DNA of 64,000 bases from an uncultured Paracoccaceae bacterium. Its GTDB lineage: Bacteria; Pseudomonadota; Alphaproteobacteria; Rhodobacterales; Rhodobacteraceae. The stretch is taken from the NCBI GenBank assembly GCA_947492825.1, contig CANLNT010000001.1, positions 310,001 through 374,000 of the forward strand, written 5' to 3'. Below the pieces are notes generated by a model. The model had not been told where the DNA came from and did no database searches. It worked only from the letters and a program-made list of their open reading frames with translations. Positions 18,112 to 25,885 of the stretch are shown piece after piece (the first letter of the stretch is position 1; the number at the start of each line of letters is the position of its first letter). Both the position numbers and the translations under genes were made by a program.

Positions 18112-18422
18112 CTGGGGGTGAAGCCGCGATTGCGCAGGCTGCTGAACTCTGGCGTCCGGCGACGGCGCAGGCGGATGATGATGCCAATGGTGGAAATCAC
18201 GATCCAAAAAATCTGGATCATCGCGGACGCCAGATTGAAAGAGGCCATAAGCCCGATCAGCACAAGGCTGGCAGCAAACCAGTTGATCACGAAATAGCTG
18301 ACATGCGCAGCCCAGTTGCGTTGCACGGTCAGCAGCCCGTAGTTCAGCACATAAAGCGCGAAACCGGCCACGCCGATCGCGTCATAAACCTCGTGTGAAA
18401 TGCTGCCAAAACCGATGTCCAT
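18108..18422 (-). CDS. CBU_0592-like small membrane protein
   Basis: A 104-aa protein with three predicted membrane helices (about residues 12-30, 40-58 and 65-85) and a basic C-terminal tail (RLRRRR). The pattern YDAIGVAGFALYVLNYGLL resembles the CBU_0592 family of small membrane proteins, which has no known function. Its 3' end overlaps the M48 gene by 4 bp, converging. Confidence 0.72.
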   Translation of the reverse strand: MDIGFGSISHEVYDAIGVAGFALYVLNYGLLTVQRNWAAHVSYFVINWFAASLVLIGLMASFNLASAMIQIFWIVISTIGIIIRLRRRRTPEFSSLRNRGFTPS

Positions 18423-18579
18423 TGCCCGTCTCCCAATCCGGTCACTGCGTTGGGATCAAGATGCCGTGACGGCGCGGGATGGTCAGGTCAGGCAAACCCG
18501 ACTTTGCCGGTTTTGCGGGTCAGGGTTTCCCTACCATGGCGCAACTTTTGGGCGCGGTGCCCCGTGTCTGGCCGCCGGT

Positions 18580-19218
18580 TCAGGGCGCCGCCGCGACACC
18601 CAGTGCAATCGCGGCGAACAAACAGGCAGAGGCCGCGACCACAAAACCATGCCAGATGGCCAGCGAATAGCGCAGGCTCTCCCAGCTGAAAAACACAACG
18701 CCAATGGTATAAAGCAGCCCGCCTGCCGTGATCAGTGCCGTGGCGGATACCGGCAAGATCGGCATGGCCGACCAAATCACCGCAACCCCCATCCAGCCCA
18801 TCGCAAGATAAAGTGCGGGACCAAAGCGGCCGGGCGTTGACCAGAAGAACAGCTTTTTGATCATGCCAAAAACCGCCAGCCCCCAGACCAGCGCCAACAG
18901 GGCATAGGCAAAGCCGGACCCGATCAGCACCACCAGCGGCGTATAGGTGCCTGCGATCTTCAGATAGATCGCCGCATGATCAATGCGCCGCAACGTGGGG
19001 CGCAGACTTTCCCAAGGGGTCATGTGATAAAAGGCAGAGGCGCAAAAGGTCGCAATTAACGTCGCAGCATAGACCCCAAGCGCCACAACCTCGCCCGGGC
19101 TCAGATGCATCACGCTCCACACCGATAGGGCGGCAGCACCGGCGAGCGCACCAATCACACCCACCGTGTGCATGGCGCCATCTGCGATCCGTTCAGAGCG
19201 GTCGTAGGCGGGATACAT
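18580..19218 (-). CDS. trhA: Hemolysin III / PAQR family membrane protein
   Basis: A 212-aa protein with seven hydrophobic helices and the conserved residues of the hemolysin III branch of the PAQR family: SERIADGAMHTVGV at the start, a Ser-x3-His in ASAFYHM, and IDHAAIYLKIAGTYTP. The C-terminal His pair expected in the last helix region is partly visible in YSLAIWHGFV. In E. coli the homologue helps set membrane fluidity. The start ATG 19218 has gaggga upstream; an in-frame extension reaches into the dgkA promoter and is not used. It is divergent from dgkA. Confidence 0.93.
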   Translation of the reverse strand: MYPAYDRSERIADGAMHTVGVIGALAGAAALSVWSVMHLSPGEVVALGVYAATLIATFCASAFYHMTPWESLRPTLRRIDHAAIYLKIAGTYTPLVVLIGSGFAYALLALVWGLAVFGMIKKLFFWSTPGRFGPALYLAMGWMGVAVIWSAMPILPVSATALITAGGLLYTIGVVFFSWESLRYSLAIWHGFVVAASACLFAAIALGVAAAP

Positions 19219-19354
19219 AACAAGTCCCTCTCGCATTCCCAAAGGGTGAGGCGGATGTGTCCTCAAGGCAATCGTTACCCTGCGGAAGGTAAATTGCATG
19301 TGACAAGCCGCGGTGCTGCCGCCATCCTCTGCGCAAACAATGAAGGAGTGATGC

Positions 19355-19726
19355 ATGTTGCGTGCGCTAATAGGTCAAATGCAACGGGTCAGGCAGCGGG
19401 CCATCTGGTCATGGGCCGGGTTTGCGCATGTCTACCGCACCGAAGGATCGCTGGCGCAATGGTTGGTCGCCAACGCGGTCTTTGGGGTACTGGCCTTTGC
19501 ACTGCCGCTTTCGGCCGGGGAACGCGGGATGCTGTTGATGGGCGGGATCATGGTGCTGGCGGCTGAATGCCTGAACACCGCGATAGAACGGGTGGTCGAT
19601 GACATCGGCACTGATCACCGGGAACTCGCCGGACAAGCCAAGGATTGTGGCTCTGCCGCCGTGGCTGTGACGGCCGTGGGCGTTGGGGTCGCTTGGGTCT
19701 GTGTGATTGTTGGTCTGATCTGGTGA
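19355..19726 (+). CDS. dgkA: Diacylglycerol kinase, DgkA type
   Basis: A 123-aa inner-membrane enzyme that phosphorylates diacylglycerol released during osmoregulated glycan or lipid modification. Three helices follow an amphipathic start. The active-site block AAECLNTAIERVVDDIG and the later KDCGSAAVAV are the family signatures. The ATG at 19355 is preceded by aaggag; the ATG four bases earlier is in another frame. It is divergent from the hemolysin III gene and followed by a TPR gene. Confidence 0.95.
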   Translation: MLRALIGQMQRVRQRAIWSWAGFAHVYRTEGSLAQWLVANAVFGVLAFALPLSAGERGMLLMGGIMVLAAECLNTAIERVVDDIGTDHRELAGQAKDCGSAAVAVTAVGVGVAWVCVIVGLIW

Positions 19727-19794
19727 AACTTATTGCCGCTTGCCCGCGTGGCTTTGCGCAATACCTATCCAATTGACCCAGACAGGAGACTTCC

Positions 19795-20325
19795 ATGCGC
19801 CTCGCCATCATCGCCCTTACCCTCGCCCCCGGTCTTGCCCTTGCCGCAGGCTCTGGCAGCTCTTCGGCCCCCAAGGCCACTGAAACCGTGGAACAATGCA
19901 GCGAAGGGCTGGTCTTTGATCTGGCCACGCAAAGCTGCATGACACCAGAGGCGAGCACCAATGATGACAGCGCGATGATGGATGACATCCGGTCGCTGTC
20001 GCATGAGGGCCGCTATGCCGATGCACTTGCGGTGCTGGCGCTGATGCCCGACCAGAACGACCCGCTGGTGCTGACGTATTATGGCTTTGCCACGCGCAAG
20101 GCGGGCGATCTGGACACCGGGCTGGCCTTCTACGCGCAGGCCTTGGCGGTTGACCCCGGCAACCTGCTGGCCCGCTCCTATCGCGGTCAGGCTTATGTGG
20201 ATCAAGGCCGGATGGACCTTGCACTCGCTGACCTGACCGAGATCCGCATGGCTGGCGGGCGCGGCACCTGGGCCGAGGCGTCGCTTGCTTCTGCCATCGC
20301 TACGGGCGAGACATATTCCCACTAG
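19795..20325 (+). CDS. Exported TPR-repeat protein
   Basis: A 176-aa protein with a clear signal peptide (MRLAIIALTLAPGLALAAG, cleavage near 18). The mature part has a short Ser/Thr-rich stretch and then two to three tetratricopeptide-type helical pairs (about residues 65-165, for example PLVLTYYGFATRKAGDLDTGLAFYAQALAVDPGN read in two pieces). It is presumably a periplasmic scaffold. The ATG is preceded by caggag. The partner is unknown. Confidence 0.85.
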   Translation: MRLAIIALTLAPGLALAAGSGSSSAPKATETVEQCSEGLVFDLATQSCMTPEASTNDDSAMMDDIRSLSHEGRYADALAVLALMPDQNDPLVLTYYGFATRKAGDLDTGLAFYAQALAVDPGNLLARSYRGQAYVDQGRMDLALADLTEIRMAGGRGTWAEASLASAIATGETYSH

Positions 20326-20378
20326 GGGCGCTTGTCGGTCCTTGCCGTCCCTCCGCGCGGGCGGCAAGGTCCACACCC

Positions 20379-20729
20379 ATGAAAGTCATCGAAAACGCCC
20401 TGTCGGATCGCGGCTCTAAATACGCTGTCTCTGGCGGGGCAGTCGCCTCCGAGGCTGAGGCGAAAGCCTTCGTCAAAACGCTCTGCCGCCGCAAGAAGTT
20501 TGCCAAGGCCACGCACAACACCTGGGCCGTGATCCTGCCCGATGGGACGCCGCTGAAGAATGACGACGGTGAAAGCGGCGCTGGCATGGTGATCCTGCGG
20601 ATGCTTGAACGCGAAGGCCGCCTTGGCGAAATCATCGTCGTCACCCGCTGGTTCGGCGGCACGAAGCTTGGCGGCGACCGCTTCCGCCGCGTGCAAGACG
20701 CCGTCCGCATTTGGTTCGACACCCCCTGA
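20379..20729 (+). CDS. YigZ/IMPACT N-terminal domain protein, short form
   Basis: A 116-aa protein holding only the UPF0029 (IMPACT/YigZ N-terminal) fold. The conserved core is visible as HNTWAVILPDG, DDGESGAGMVILRML and VTRWFGGTKLGGDRFR. YigZ proteins are normally about 200 aa with a second ferredoxin-like domain (DUF1949); that half is absent here, with a clean stop. Short single-domain forms exist in Rhodobacterales, so it may be a true variant rather than a truncation. The family role is unclear, possibly linked to translation. Confidence 0.85.
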   Translation: MKVIENALSDRGSKYAVSGGAVASEAEAKAFVKTLCRRKKFAKATHNTWAVILPDGTPLKNDDGESGAGMVILRMLEREGRLGEIIVVTRWFGGTKLGGDRFRRVQDAVRIWFDTP

Positions 20730-20780
20730 CCGCTCCACCTTCCTGCAACACCCATGCCCCCGCACCATTCAACACCGTCG

Positions 20781-20798
20781 GGCGGGGTTCACCCCGCC
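20781..20798 (+). terminator. GC-rich hairpin after the yigZ-like gene
   Basis: A 7-bp G/C stem (ggcgggg/ccccgcc) with a 4-nt loop 52 bp after the stop. There is no strong T-run, so termination is only possible, not certain. Confidence 0.4.
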
Positions 20799-20878
20799 TT
20801 GTGAGGTTTCGACCCGTGCCATCCTCGCAAATGACGTACGACATTGGGGTTGCGCCCGGACCTCGGGAGGACCGGGAG

Positions 20879-20899
20879 CTGTCCGGTGATGCCGGACAG
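20879..20899 (-). terminator. Hairpin just after the 52-aa small gene
   Basis: Perfect 8-bp stem (ctgtccgg/ccggacag) with a 5-nt loop, 11 bp past the stop of the minus-strand small gene at 20910. It sits next to a copy of the motif gcgcccggacctc (20852-20864) that also occurs twice at 44370-44484. It may end the two-gene transcript. Confidence 0.45.
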
Positions 20900-20909
20900 T
20901 ACCTAGTTT

Positions 20910-21068
20910 TTAGGGCTTCTGTTTTTGGCCTTTGACTTCGTCCTGACTCAATACCGATGCCGCTAGACTGCGGACGTCCGAGGCAGTTGGCTTTTTCGAG
21001 CCGTTCAAAACCTTGCTAGCAAGTGTCGATAGTTTCGAAGAAGACTGTTTGGCGGGGCGCTTAGCCAT
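20910..21068 (-). CDS. Small Lys/Ser-rich protein (52 aa) coupled to an HTH gene
   Basis: A 52-codon frame beginning MAKRPAKQSSSKLSTLASKV and ending in a Lys/Gln-rich tail. It is basic, with one or two short amphipathic helices, no signal and no recognised domain. Its ATG lies inside the last codons of the upstream HTH gene (8-bp overlap ATGGCTAA), which argues for a real, translationally coupled gene. The base composition is more AT-rich than the surrounding genes. Small basic proteins like this are frequent beside phage- or plasmid-type regulators; the role here is unknown. Confidence 0.55.
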   Translation of the reverse strand: MAKRPAKQSSSKLSTLASKVLNGSKKPTASDVRSLAASVLSQDEVKGQKQKP

Positions 21069-21264
21069 GATTCACATCTCCATCAAATTTTTCAGGCGGA
21101 ATGTCCGCAAACCTGTGGCCATTGATAATCTCTGACACACGTCCTTGATTGATCGCACCAAGTTCGGCAGCAATCTGAGCCTGATTGAGAGGCGTGTTTT
21201 GCCATAGCCATTTGATGTTCGCTGCAGTTTCTTCGGTTAATTTCGGTGACTTGTTCTTGACCAT
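21061..21264 (-). CDS. Small helix-turn-helix protein
   Basis: A 67-aa protein whose centre (residues about 26-50: LNQAQIAAELGAINQGRVSE) is a helix-turn-helix of the Cro/phage-regulator style. The ATG at 21264 has aaggat upstream; an alternative start 30 bp earlier would add a Glu/His-rich leader. It is followed by a coupled 52-aa gene. The pair sits in a gene-poor, AT-richer stretch, suggesting an acquired cassette. The target and function are unknown. Confidence 0.6.
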   Translation of the reverse strand: MVKNKSPKLTEETAANIKWLWQNTPLNQAQIAAELGAINQGRVSEIINGHRFADIPPEKFDGDVNHG

Positions 21265-21299
21265 CTGATGATCCTTTTCTTCATGTTGATCCACCCAAC

Positions 21300-21452
21300 G
21301 ACAAACGCCGCTGTTGAAAAACTGAGAAAAGGCGGGTAGCTCATTACTGTTTGGTAGGATGCGTCACCGTCTGCCTCAGTCCATCTGCGGTAGTGGTACG
21401 CAGACTATTTGTAGGGGTGAGGCTTTAGCGAGCCTCGCCCTTACTCTTTTTA
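21300..21452 (+). ncRNA. Possible small RNA ending in a terminator hairpin
   Basis: A terminator-like hairpin (arms 21415-21424 and 21431-21440, one G-U pair, 6-nt loop) is followed by a T-rich tail on the plus strand, but no plus-strand protein gene lies in front of it. Just upstream is a second hairpin, tctgcg/cgcaga (21384-21404), with a competing pairing gtctgc/gcagac. The 5' end is a guess. Confidence 0.4.
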
Positions 21453-21633
21453 TCACTGCTGGAGATGAAGAAACAATCCCGGCGCGGCATTTTTGAGCGC
21501 GTCTTGCTGCCCCCGCAGCCGCGCTCGGATGAGCCTACCAATTTATTTTGCCGTGTCAAGTGCTTTCGCTCTCTTCGAGCGGAACATCTTACGACTTGAA
21601 AGCCGCCCCAGGGCTCCGCCCGTCAATCGCCCT

Positions 21634-21654
21634 AAAAGGTCCACCGGACCTTTT
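21634..21654. terminator. Hairpin AAAAGGTCC/GGACCTTTT downstream of rimO
   Basis: Perfect 9-bp inverted repeat with a 3-nt loop. The minus-strand copy ends in TTTT, so it could terminate rimO transcription. Confidence 0.65.
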
Positions 21655-21682
21655 CTGACCGGCGACTTCTTGGGCTCCGCCC

Positions 21683-21731
21683 CTTCACTGGCGAAATGAT
21701 CCCCCGGATCATTTCCGGGAAGCCAGTGAAG
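21683..21731 (-). terminator. Long nested hairpin covering the rimO stop codon
   Basis: Two nested perfect arms: cttcactggc with gccagtgaag (10 bp) outside and gaaatgatcc with ggatcatttc (10 bp) inside, with a 3-nt loop and one 6-nt bulge. It includes the last codons and the stop of rimO. It may protect the mRNA 3' end or contribute to termination. Confidence 0.6.
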
Positions 21732-23109
21732 CCCACAAATCATACGCCCCAGCTTCCTCCACTTCGACCTTCACTACATCCCCCACGGCCAGCCCCTCGG
21801 CCCCTTCATCAATAAACAAGTTCCCGTCGATCTCGGGCGCATCGGCCCAGGTGCGGCAGGTCGCGATCCCGTCCTCATCGATATCATCCACGATCACTTC
21901 GACCACGGACCCCACTTTCGCGGCCAGCTTCGCCTCTGAAATCGCCTGCGATTTGGCCATGAAGCGGTCCCAGCGGTCCTGCTTGACCTCATCTGCCACA
22001 TGATCCGGCAGATCAGCCGACCGCGCGCCGGCGACATTTTCATACTGAAAACACCCCACCCGATCCAACTGCGCCTCATCCAGCCAATCCAGCAGGTGCT
22101 GGAACTCGGCCTCCGTCTCTCCGGGGTAGCCCACAATGAACGTGGACCGCAGGGTCAGGTCAGGGCAGGTTGCGCGCCACGCGGCAATCTCATCCAGCGT
22201 TTTCGCCGCCGCCGCAGGCCGCGCCATACGGCGCAGCACGTCGGGATGCGCGTGTTGGAACGGGATATCCAAATAGGGCAGCACACCAGAGCCTTGGTCC
22301 GCCATCAGCGGGATCAGATCGCGCACATGGGGGTAGGGGTAGACATAATGCAGCCGCACCCATGCGCCCAGCGTCCCCAATTCGCGCGCCAGATCGGTGA
22401 TGTGGCTACGCACCTCGCCATCTTTCCACGGGTTCAGGTCATACTTGCGATCCAGCCCATAGGCGCTGGTGTCCTGGCTAATCACCAACAGCTCTTTCAC
22501 GCCCGCATCCACCAGCTTTTCCGCCTCGCGCAGCACCGCATGGGCGGGGCGGCTGGTCAGTCTCCCGCGCATGTCCGGGATGATGCAGAACTTGCACTTG
22601 TGATTGCAGCCTTCGGAAATTTTCAAATAAGAGTAATGCCTTGGCGTCAGGCTGATCCCGCGCGCGGGCAGCAGATCAACGAAAGGGTCCGGGCTGGGTG
22701 GCACCACATCATGCACCGCATCCAGTACCTGCTCGTACTGGTGCGGCCCTGTGACGGCGAGGATTTGCGGATGGTGCTCGCGGATATAATCCGGCTCTGC
22801 CCCGAGACACCCCGTGACAATGACCTTGCCGTTTTCGACCAAAGCCTCGCCAATCGCATCCAGACTTTCCGCCTTGGCACTGTCGAGGAAGCCACAGGTG
22901 TTCACGATCACCGCCTCAGCACCCGCATAGTCGGGGCTGATCGCATAGCCCTCTGCCCGCAGCCGGGTCAGGATGCGTTCACTGTCCACCAGCGCCTTGG
23001 GGCAGCCCAGACTGACCATGCCGATGGTCGGCTGGCCGGGGCGGGGGGCGTCGGTGATTTTGGCGGCAGGTGCCAGATCAGGGCGGAGCGATGGCGGGTT
23101 GCTTGTCAT
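21709..23109 (-). CDS. rimO: Ribosomal protein S12 methylthiotransferase
   Basis: Radical-SAM enzyme that methylthiolates an Asp of ribosomal protein S12. The 466-aa protein has the N-terminal UPF0004 domain ([18 protein letters not shown]), the radical-SAM cluster CxxxCxxC in [14 protein letters not shown], and a C-terminal TRAM domain. The S12-specific branch is supported by [11 protein letters not shown]. The ATG at 23109 (MTSNPP) is chosen; a much longer open frame upstream runs through the dispersed repeat copy and has no family likeness. The C-terminal codons lie in a strong hairpin. Confidence 0.95.
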   Translation of the reverse strand: MTSNPPSLRPDLAPAAKITDAPRPGQPTIGMVSLGCPKALVDSERILTRLRAEGYAISPDYAGAEAVIVNTCGFLDSAKAESLDAIGEALVENGKVIVTGCLGAEPDYIREHHPQILAVTGPHQYEQVLDAVHDVVPPSPDPFVDLLPARGISLTPRHYSYLKISEGCNHKCKFCIIPDMRGRLTSRPAHAVLREAEKLVDAGVKELLVISQDTSAYGLDRKYDLNPWKDGEVRSHITDLARELGTLGAWVRLHYVYPYPHVRDLIPLMADQGSGVLPYLDIPFQHAHPDVLRRMARPAAAAKTLDEIAAWRATCPDLTLRSTFIVGYPGETEAEFQHLLDWLDEAQLDRVGCFQYENVAGARSADLPDHVADEVKQDRWDRFMAKSQAISEAKLAAKVGSVVEVIVDDIDEDGIATCRTWADAPEIDGNLFIDEGAEGLAVGDVVKVEVEEAGAYDLWASLASRK

Positions 23110-23230
23110 GCGGGCGGCTATACCGTGCAGGACGCGTGTTGGGAATGGGGTGCTGTGGTTTCGGACCCTGACGAATGATGGCCCGGCGCTGCGCTTGTTC
23201 CGAGCCGGGGTATGTAGGAATGTCAGCGTT

Positions 23231-23454
23231 GAGCCCAAAATGACATTCATTCGGCGCGCTGGCAGGCCCGGAACAAGGGCTTTAGCCCGCGGGCCCATCG
23301 CCGACCCGCCCCGACGGGTCGGCGATTTGCCATCCGCGCGCACCGCTGATGCGGAAGATGACCCTACAACCATAAAGCGCAGAAGCATCTCCGTTGGATC
23401 GCCCACCCGCGTGTCGGCGATGGGTCCGGCTATGCGCGAAAGTCGGCTTCGTCC
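23231..23454 (-). repeat. Dispersed ~225-bp repeat, copy 2 (inverted partner at 752-976)
   Basis: Reverse-complement match to 752-976 over its whole length. The 12-bp hairpin atcgccgacccg/cgggtcggcgat is conserved at 23297-23308 and 23315-23326, with only its loop read in the opposite sense. The sequence beyond both ends differs between copies, giving clean edges. Confidence 0.9.
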
Positions 23455-23519
23455 GCTCACCGGCCATTATGTCCGCACGTGTCAAAGCCCGTCCTGCCGC
23501 GACCCGCGCATGATCATGC

Positions 23520-23549
23520 AAAAGGCCGCCCGGGATTGGCGGCCTTTTG
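23520..23549 (-). terminator. Terminator of gcrA
   Basis: Hairpin aaaaggccgcc/ggcggcctttt with an 8-nt loop, 21 bp past the gcrA stop. It is followed by TTTT on the minus strand. Confidence 0.85.
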
Positions 23550-23570
23550 AGTTCCGGGGCGCGTGCGATC

Positions 23571-24173
23571 CTAGCGTCGGCGGTCGCGCCGCGACGACAT
23601 CGGCTGGAACGCCACGCCTACATGCGCCTCGCAATAGGGTTTGCCCTGTTGCACGGGCAGGCCGCAGAACCAGAAGTCGTCCGTCGCCGGGTCGCCCACG
23701 GGCCATTTGCAGGTCTTTTCGGTCAGCTCCATCAGGCTGATCCGCTTGGCGGACTTTTCGACCTCGTTGACCTTGGCCAAAGCCTCTGGCGAGATTTCAT
23801 TGGCCGAGGGCTGCGGTGGCAGCGGCTGGCCTGCGGGGATGATCGCGCGGCGGGCGGCAGAGATCGGAATGCCGTTCTCGTCCAACTCCTGCTCGGGCTC
23901 TTCGTCCTTCTTGGCCTCTTTTGCGGGGGCCGCTTTCGCCTTGGGCGGTGCCTTGGGGGCTGCGGGCTTTGACGGGGCCTTTTCCTTGGCCGCCGCCGGT
24001 TTCGCAGGTGCCGACGCACCCGAACCCGCACGGTTCGACAGGCCAAGGCGATGCACCTTGCCGATCACCGCATTGCGGGTCACGCCGCCCAATTCCTTGG
24101 CGATCTGGCTGGCCGACTGGCCCTCGCCCCACATCTTCTTGAGCGTCTCGACGCGCTCGTCTGTCCAGGACAT
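23571..24173 (-). CDS. gcrA: GcrA cell-cycle regulator
   Basis: Alphaproteobacterial transcription factor that works with sigma-70 at promoters carrying methylated GANTC and helps drive the cell cycle together with CtrA and CcrM. The 200-aa protein has the N-terminal DNA-binding helices (MSWTDERVETLKKMWGEGQS, ASQIAKELGGVTRNAVIGKV), a long Ala/Pro/Lys linker (about 52-105) and the C-terminal zinc-like block CKWPVGDPATDDFWFCG with CEAHV near residues 158-187. It ends in a good terminator. argD and argF lie 4 kb downstream. Confidence 0.96.
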   Translation of the reverse strand: MSWTDERVETLKKMWGEGQSASQIAKELGGVTRNAVIGKVHRLGLSNRAGSGASAPAKPAAAKEKAPSKPAAPKAPPKAKAAPAKEAKKDEEPEQELDENGIPISAARRAIIPAGQPLPPQPSANEISPEALAKVNEVEKSAKRISLMELTEKTCKWPVGDPATDDFWFCGLPVQQGKPYCEAHVGVAFQPMSSRRDRRR

Positions 24174-24300
24174 ATAAGTTCCTTACGGTTCATCAGGCGG
24201 GATGCAACACATCGGGCCTTGTCAATTCACACGATCCCCTATTCTAAGCATGAGCACAGCGGTTACAAGGCCGCTTGGGCAAAACAACCGGGTTGAGGCA

Positions 24301-25104
24301 ATGGCAGAACAGATTGACATGGGCGTGCGCCGGTTTGGCGCGATCAACTGGGTCGGGCTGCGCACCTTGGGCATGCGCGAAGTGCGTCGTTTCATGAACG
24401 TCTGGTCGCAGACGGTGATGGCCCCGCTGATCAACGCGGGCCTGCTTTTGATGATCTTCACCATCGCAATTGGTCCGGGCCGCGGCGATGTGATGGGCGT
24501 GAATTTCATGACCTTTCTGGCGCCGGGCATCCTGACCATGACGGTGATCCAGAATGCCTTCGCCAATACCTCGTCCTCGCTGGCCTCGGCCAAGGTGGGC
24601 GGGAATATCGTGGACACGCTGATGCCGCCCCTCTCCGCGACAGAGCTGTTGTGCGGCTACCTCTTTGGCGCATTGGTGCGCGGCTGGCTGGTGGCCAGCG
24701 TGATCGCACTGGGGGCATGGCTGTTTTTAGGGGTGGGGCTGACCCACTGGGGCTGGTTTCTGACCTTCGTCACACTCGGTTCGCTGATGATGGGCGGCTT
24801 GGGCATGATCGCGGGCATCTTTGCCAACAAGTTCGATCAGCTGTCCGCCATCCAGAACTTTCTGGTCACGCCCTTGGCGTTCCTGTCTGGCACCTTCTAT
24901 TCAATCGAGGCTCTGCCGCCCCTGATGCAGCAATTGTCCCACGCCAATCCGTTTTTCTATGTGATCGACGGGGTCCGGTTCGGGATGATCGGGGTCAGCG
25001 ACAGTAGCCCCTGGCTGGGCCTCTTAGTGGTGCTGGCCGCGATCGTGGTCGTGCTGGCCATTGTCTGGCGCTGGCTGGCGCAGGGCTTCCGGCTTAAGCC
25101 CTAG
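24301..25104 (+). CDS. ABC-2 type transporter permease
   Basis: A 267-aa inner-membrane permease with six hydrophobic helices, of the ABC-2/NodJ type used to export polysaccharides, lipids or drugs. The conserved segment LSGTFYSIEALPPLMQQLSHANPFFYVIDGVRF is the C-terminal signature (read in two parts). The start is uncertain: ATG 24301 is used, while ATG 24250 would add 17 residues; neither has a strong Shine-Dalgarno site. No ATP-binding subunit is adjacent, so its ATPase must be encoded elsewhere. Confidence 0.88.
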   Translation: MAEQIDMGVRRFGAINWVGLRTLGMREVRRFMNVWSQTVMAPLINAGLLLMIFTIAIGPGRGDVMGVNFMTFLAPGILTMTVIQNAFANTSSSLASAKVGGNIVDTLMPPLSATELLCGYLFGALVRGWLVASVIALGAWLFLGVGLTHWGWFLTFVTLGSLMMGGLGMIAGIFANKFDQLSAIQNFLVTPLAFLSGTFYSIEALPPLMQQLSHANPFFYVIDGVRFGMIGVSDSSPWLGLLVVLAAIVVVLAIVWRWLAQGFRLKP

Positions 25105-25111
25105 GGTCATG

Positions 25112-25254
25112 ACCCACTGATTTTGCGTCCGCAGGATTTGACGGGTTTTCGCCCTCATTGCGTCACAGAGGCTTGAAATAAAACCACTATTTCTGCGCTT
25201 CCGTTCCTTGTGAGGAAGAAAATCTGCCAAACCGGCGATGCCAGATCAGTGGGT
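25112..25254. repeat. Inverted repeat acccactgat / atcagtgggt between converging genes
   Basis: Two perfect 10-bp arms (25112-25121 and 25245-25254) with 123 bp between them, bracketing the gap between the permease gene and the converging 143-aa gene. The right arm includes the stop codon of the latter. The significance is unclear. Confidence 0.4.
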
Positions 25255-25677
25255 ACTGACCCTCATGCCCGGATCCTTCAACTTGACCCCGCGGTTGGCC
25301 ATCACCCGGGCCAGCGTGTTCAAGTCCGGCATATCGCGCGGATGGGTGCTTTCTTCTGTGCCGTCCTTGTAGACGATGGTGACGGCACTGTCCGCGGTCC
25401 AATGCACAGCGCGTAGAAACGCGATGTCGTCCAGCGCGATCTGGCGCGGGCGGCTCCAGGCATTCAGTGTCAGGTGCGCGTCATCCACGCGAATGCCGCG
25501 CGCAGGCGCCAGCATCAACACCCACCCCAACACCACTCCGGCCAACACGAAAACCATCACAATGATGTTCGGTGCCTCATTCACCAGCCCAAAGGTCAGC
25601 AGAAAAATGACAACCGCAGCCGACAGCCAGACAAGTTGGCTGCGCCCCGATTGCCGGTATTCGTAAACATCAAACAT
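25246..25677 (-). CDS. Membrane protein with two helices, function unknown
   Basis: A 143-aa protein with two close hydrophobic helices (about residues 17-35 and 40-60) followed by a soluble C-terminal part with beta-like alternation (RGIRVDDAHLTLNAW, IALDDIAFLRAVHW). This layout resembles bacterial PH-like membrane proteins, but I cannot assign a family. It is divergent from a large protein of unknown function and may share its promoter region. Confidence 0.65.
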   Translation of the reverse strand: MFDVYEYRQSGRSQLVWLSAAVVIFLLTFGLVNEAPNIIVMVFVLAGVVLGWVLMLAPARGIRVDDAHLTLNAWSRPRQIALDDIAFLRAVHWTADSAVTIVYKDGTEESTHPRDMPDLNTLARVMANRGVKLKDPGMRVSTH

Positions 25678-25885
25678 GACATTTGACGTATTGGTTAATT
25701 CCGGCGTGAATTTGGCGGCACGCGACCGTTTTCAAGACCGCACTGCGGCACACGTAAGGGTTGATTGCTGCGCAGAGCTACGTTTTATTGGCTGCATTGT
25801 GACCCGGTTGCCGGGATTGATTGCGTTTTTTCTTGCCGCCGGATTTGGCGGCCCATCTCGGCCCAGGCGCCGGAAAGGGTTACTT

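Larger units (their letters stand above)
21265..21708. other. Gene-poor stretch with small-RNA-like hairpins and repeats
   Basis: No convincing protein gene. It holds a possible small RNA on the plus strand (about 21300-21452), two copies of gggctccgccc (21611-21621 and 21672-21682), and the hairpins downstream of rimO. Short frames across it lack ribosome sites and family likeness. Confidence 0.6.
23110..23570. other. Intergenic stretch upstream of rimO holding the repeat copy
   Basis: 460 bp between rimO and gcrA. It contains the rimO promoter region, the second copy of the dispersed repeat (23231-23454) and the gcrA terminator (23520-23549). No gene is credible here. Confidence 0.7.

Noticed and set aside
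23110-23460. N-terminal extension of rimO by about 117 codons
   Set aside because: The extension runs through the repeat copy and does not resemble RimO; the family start is at 23109.
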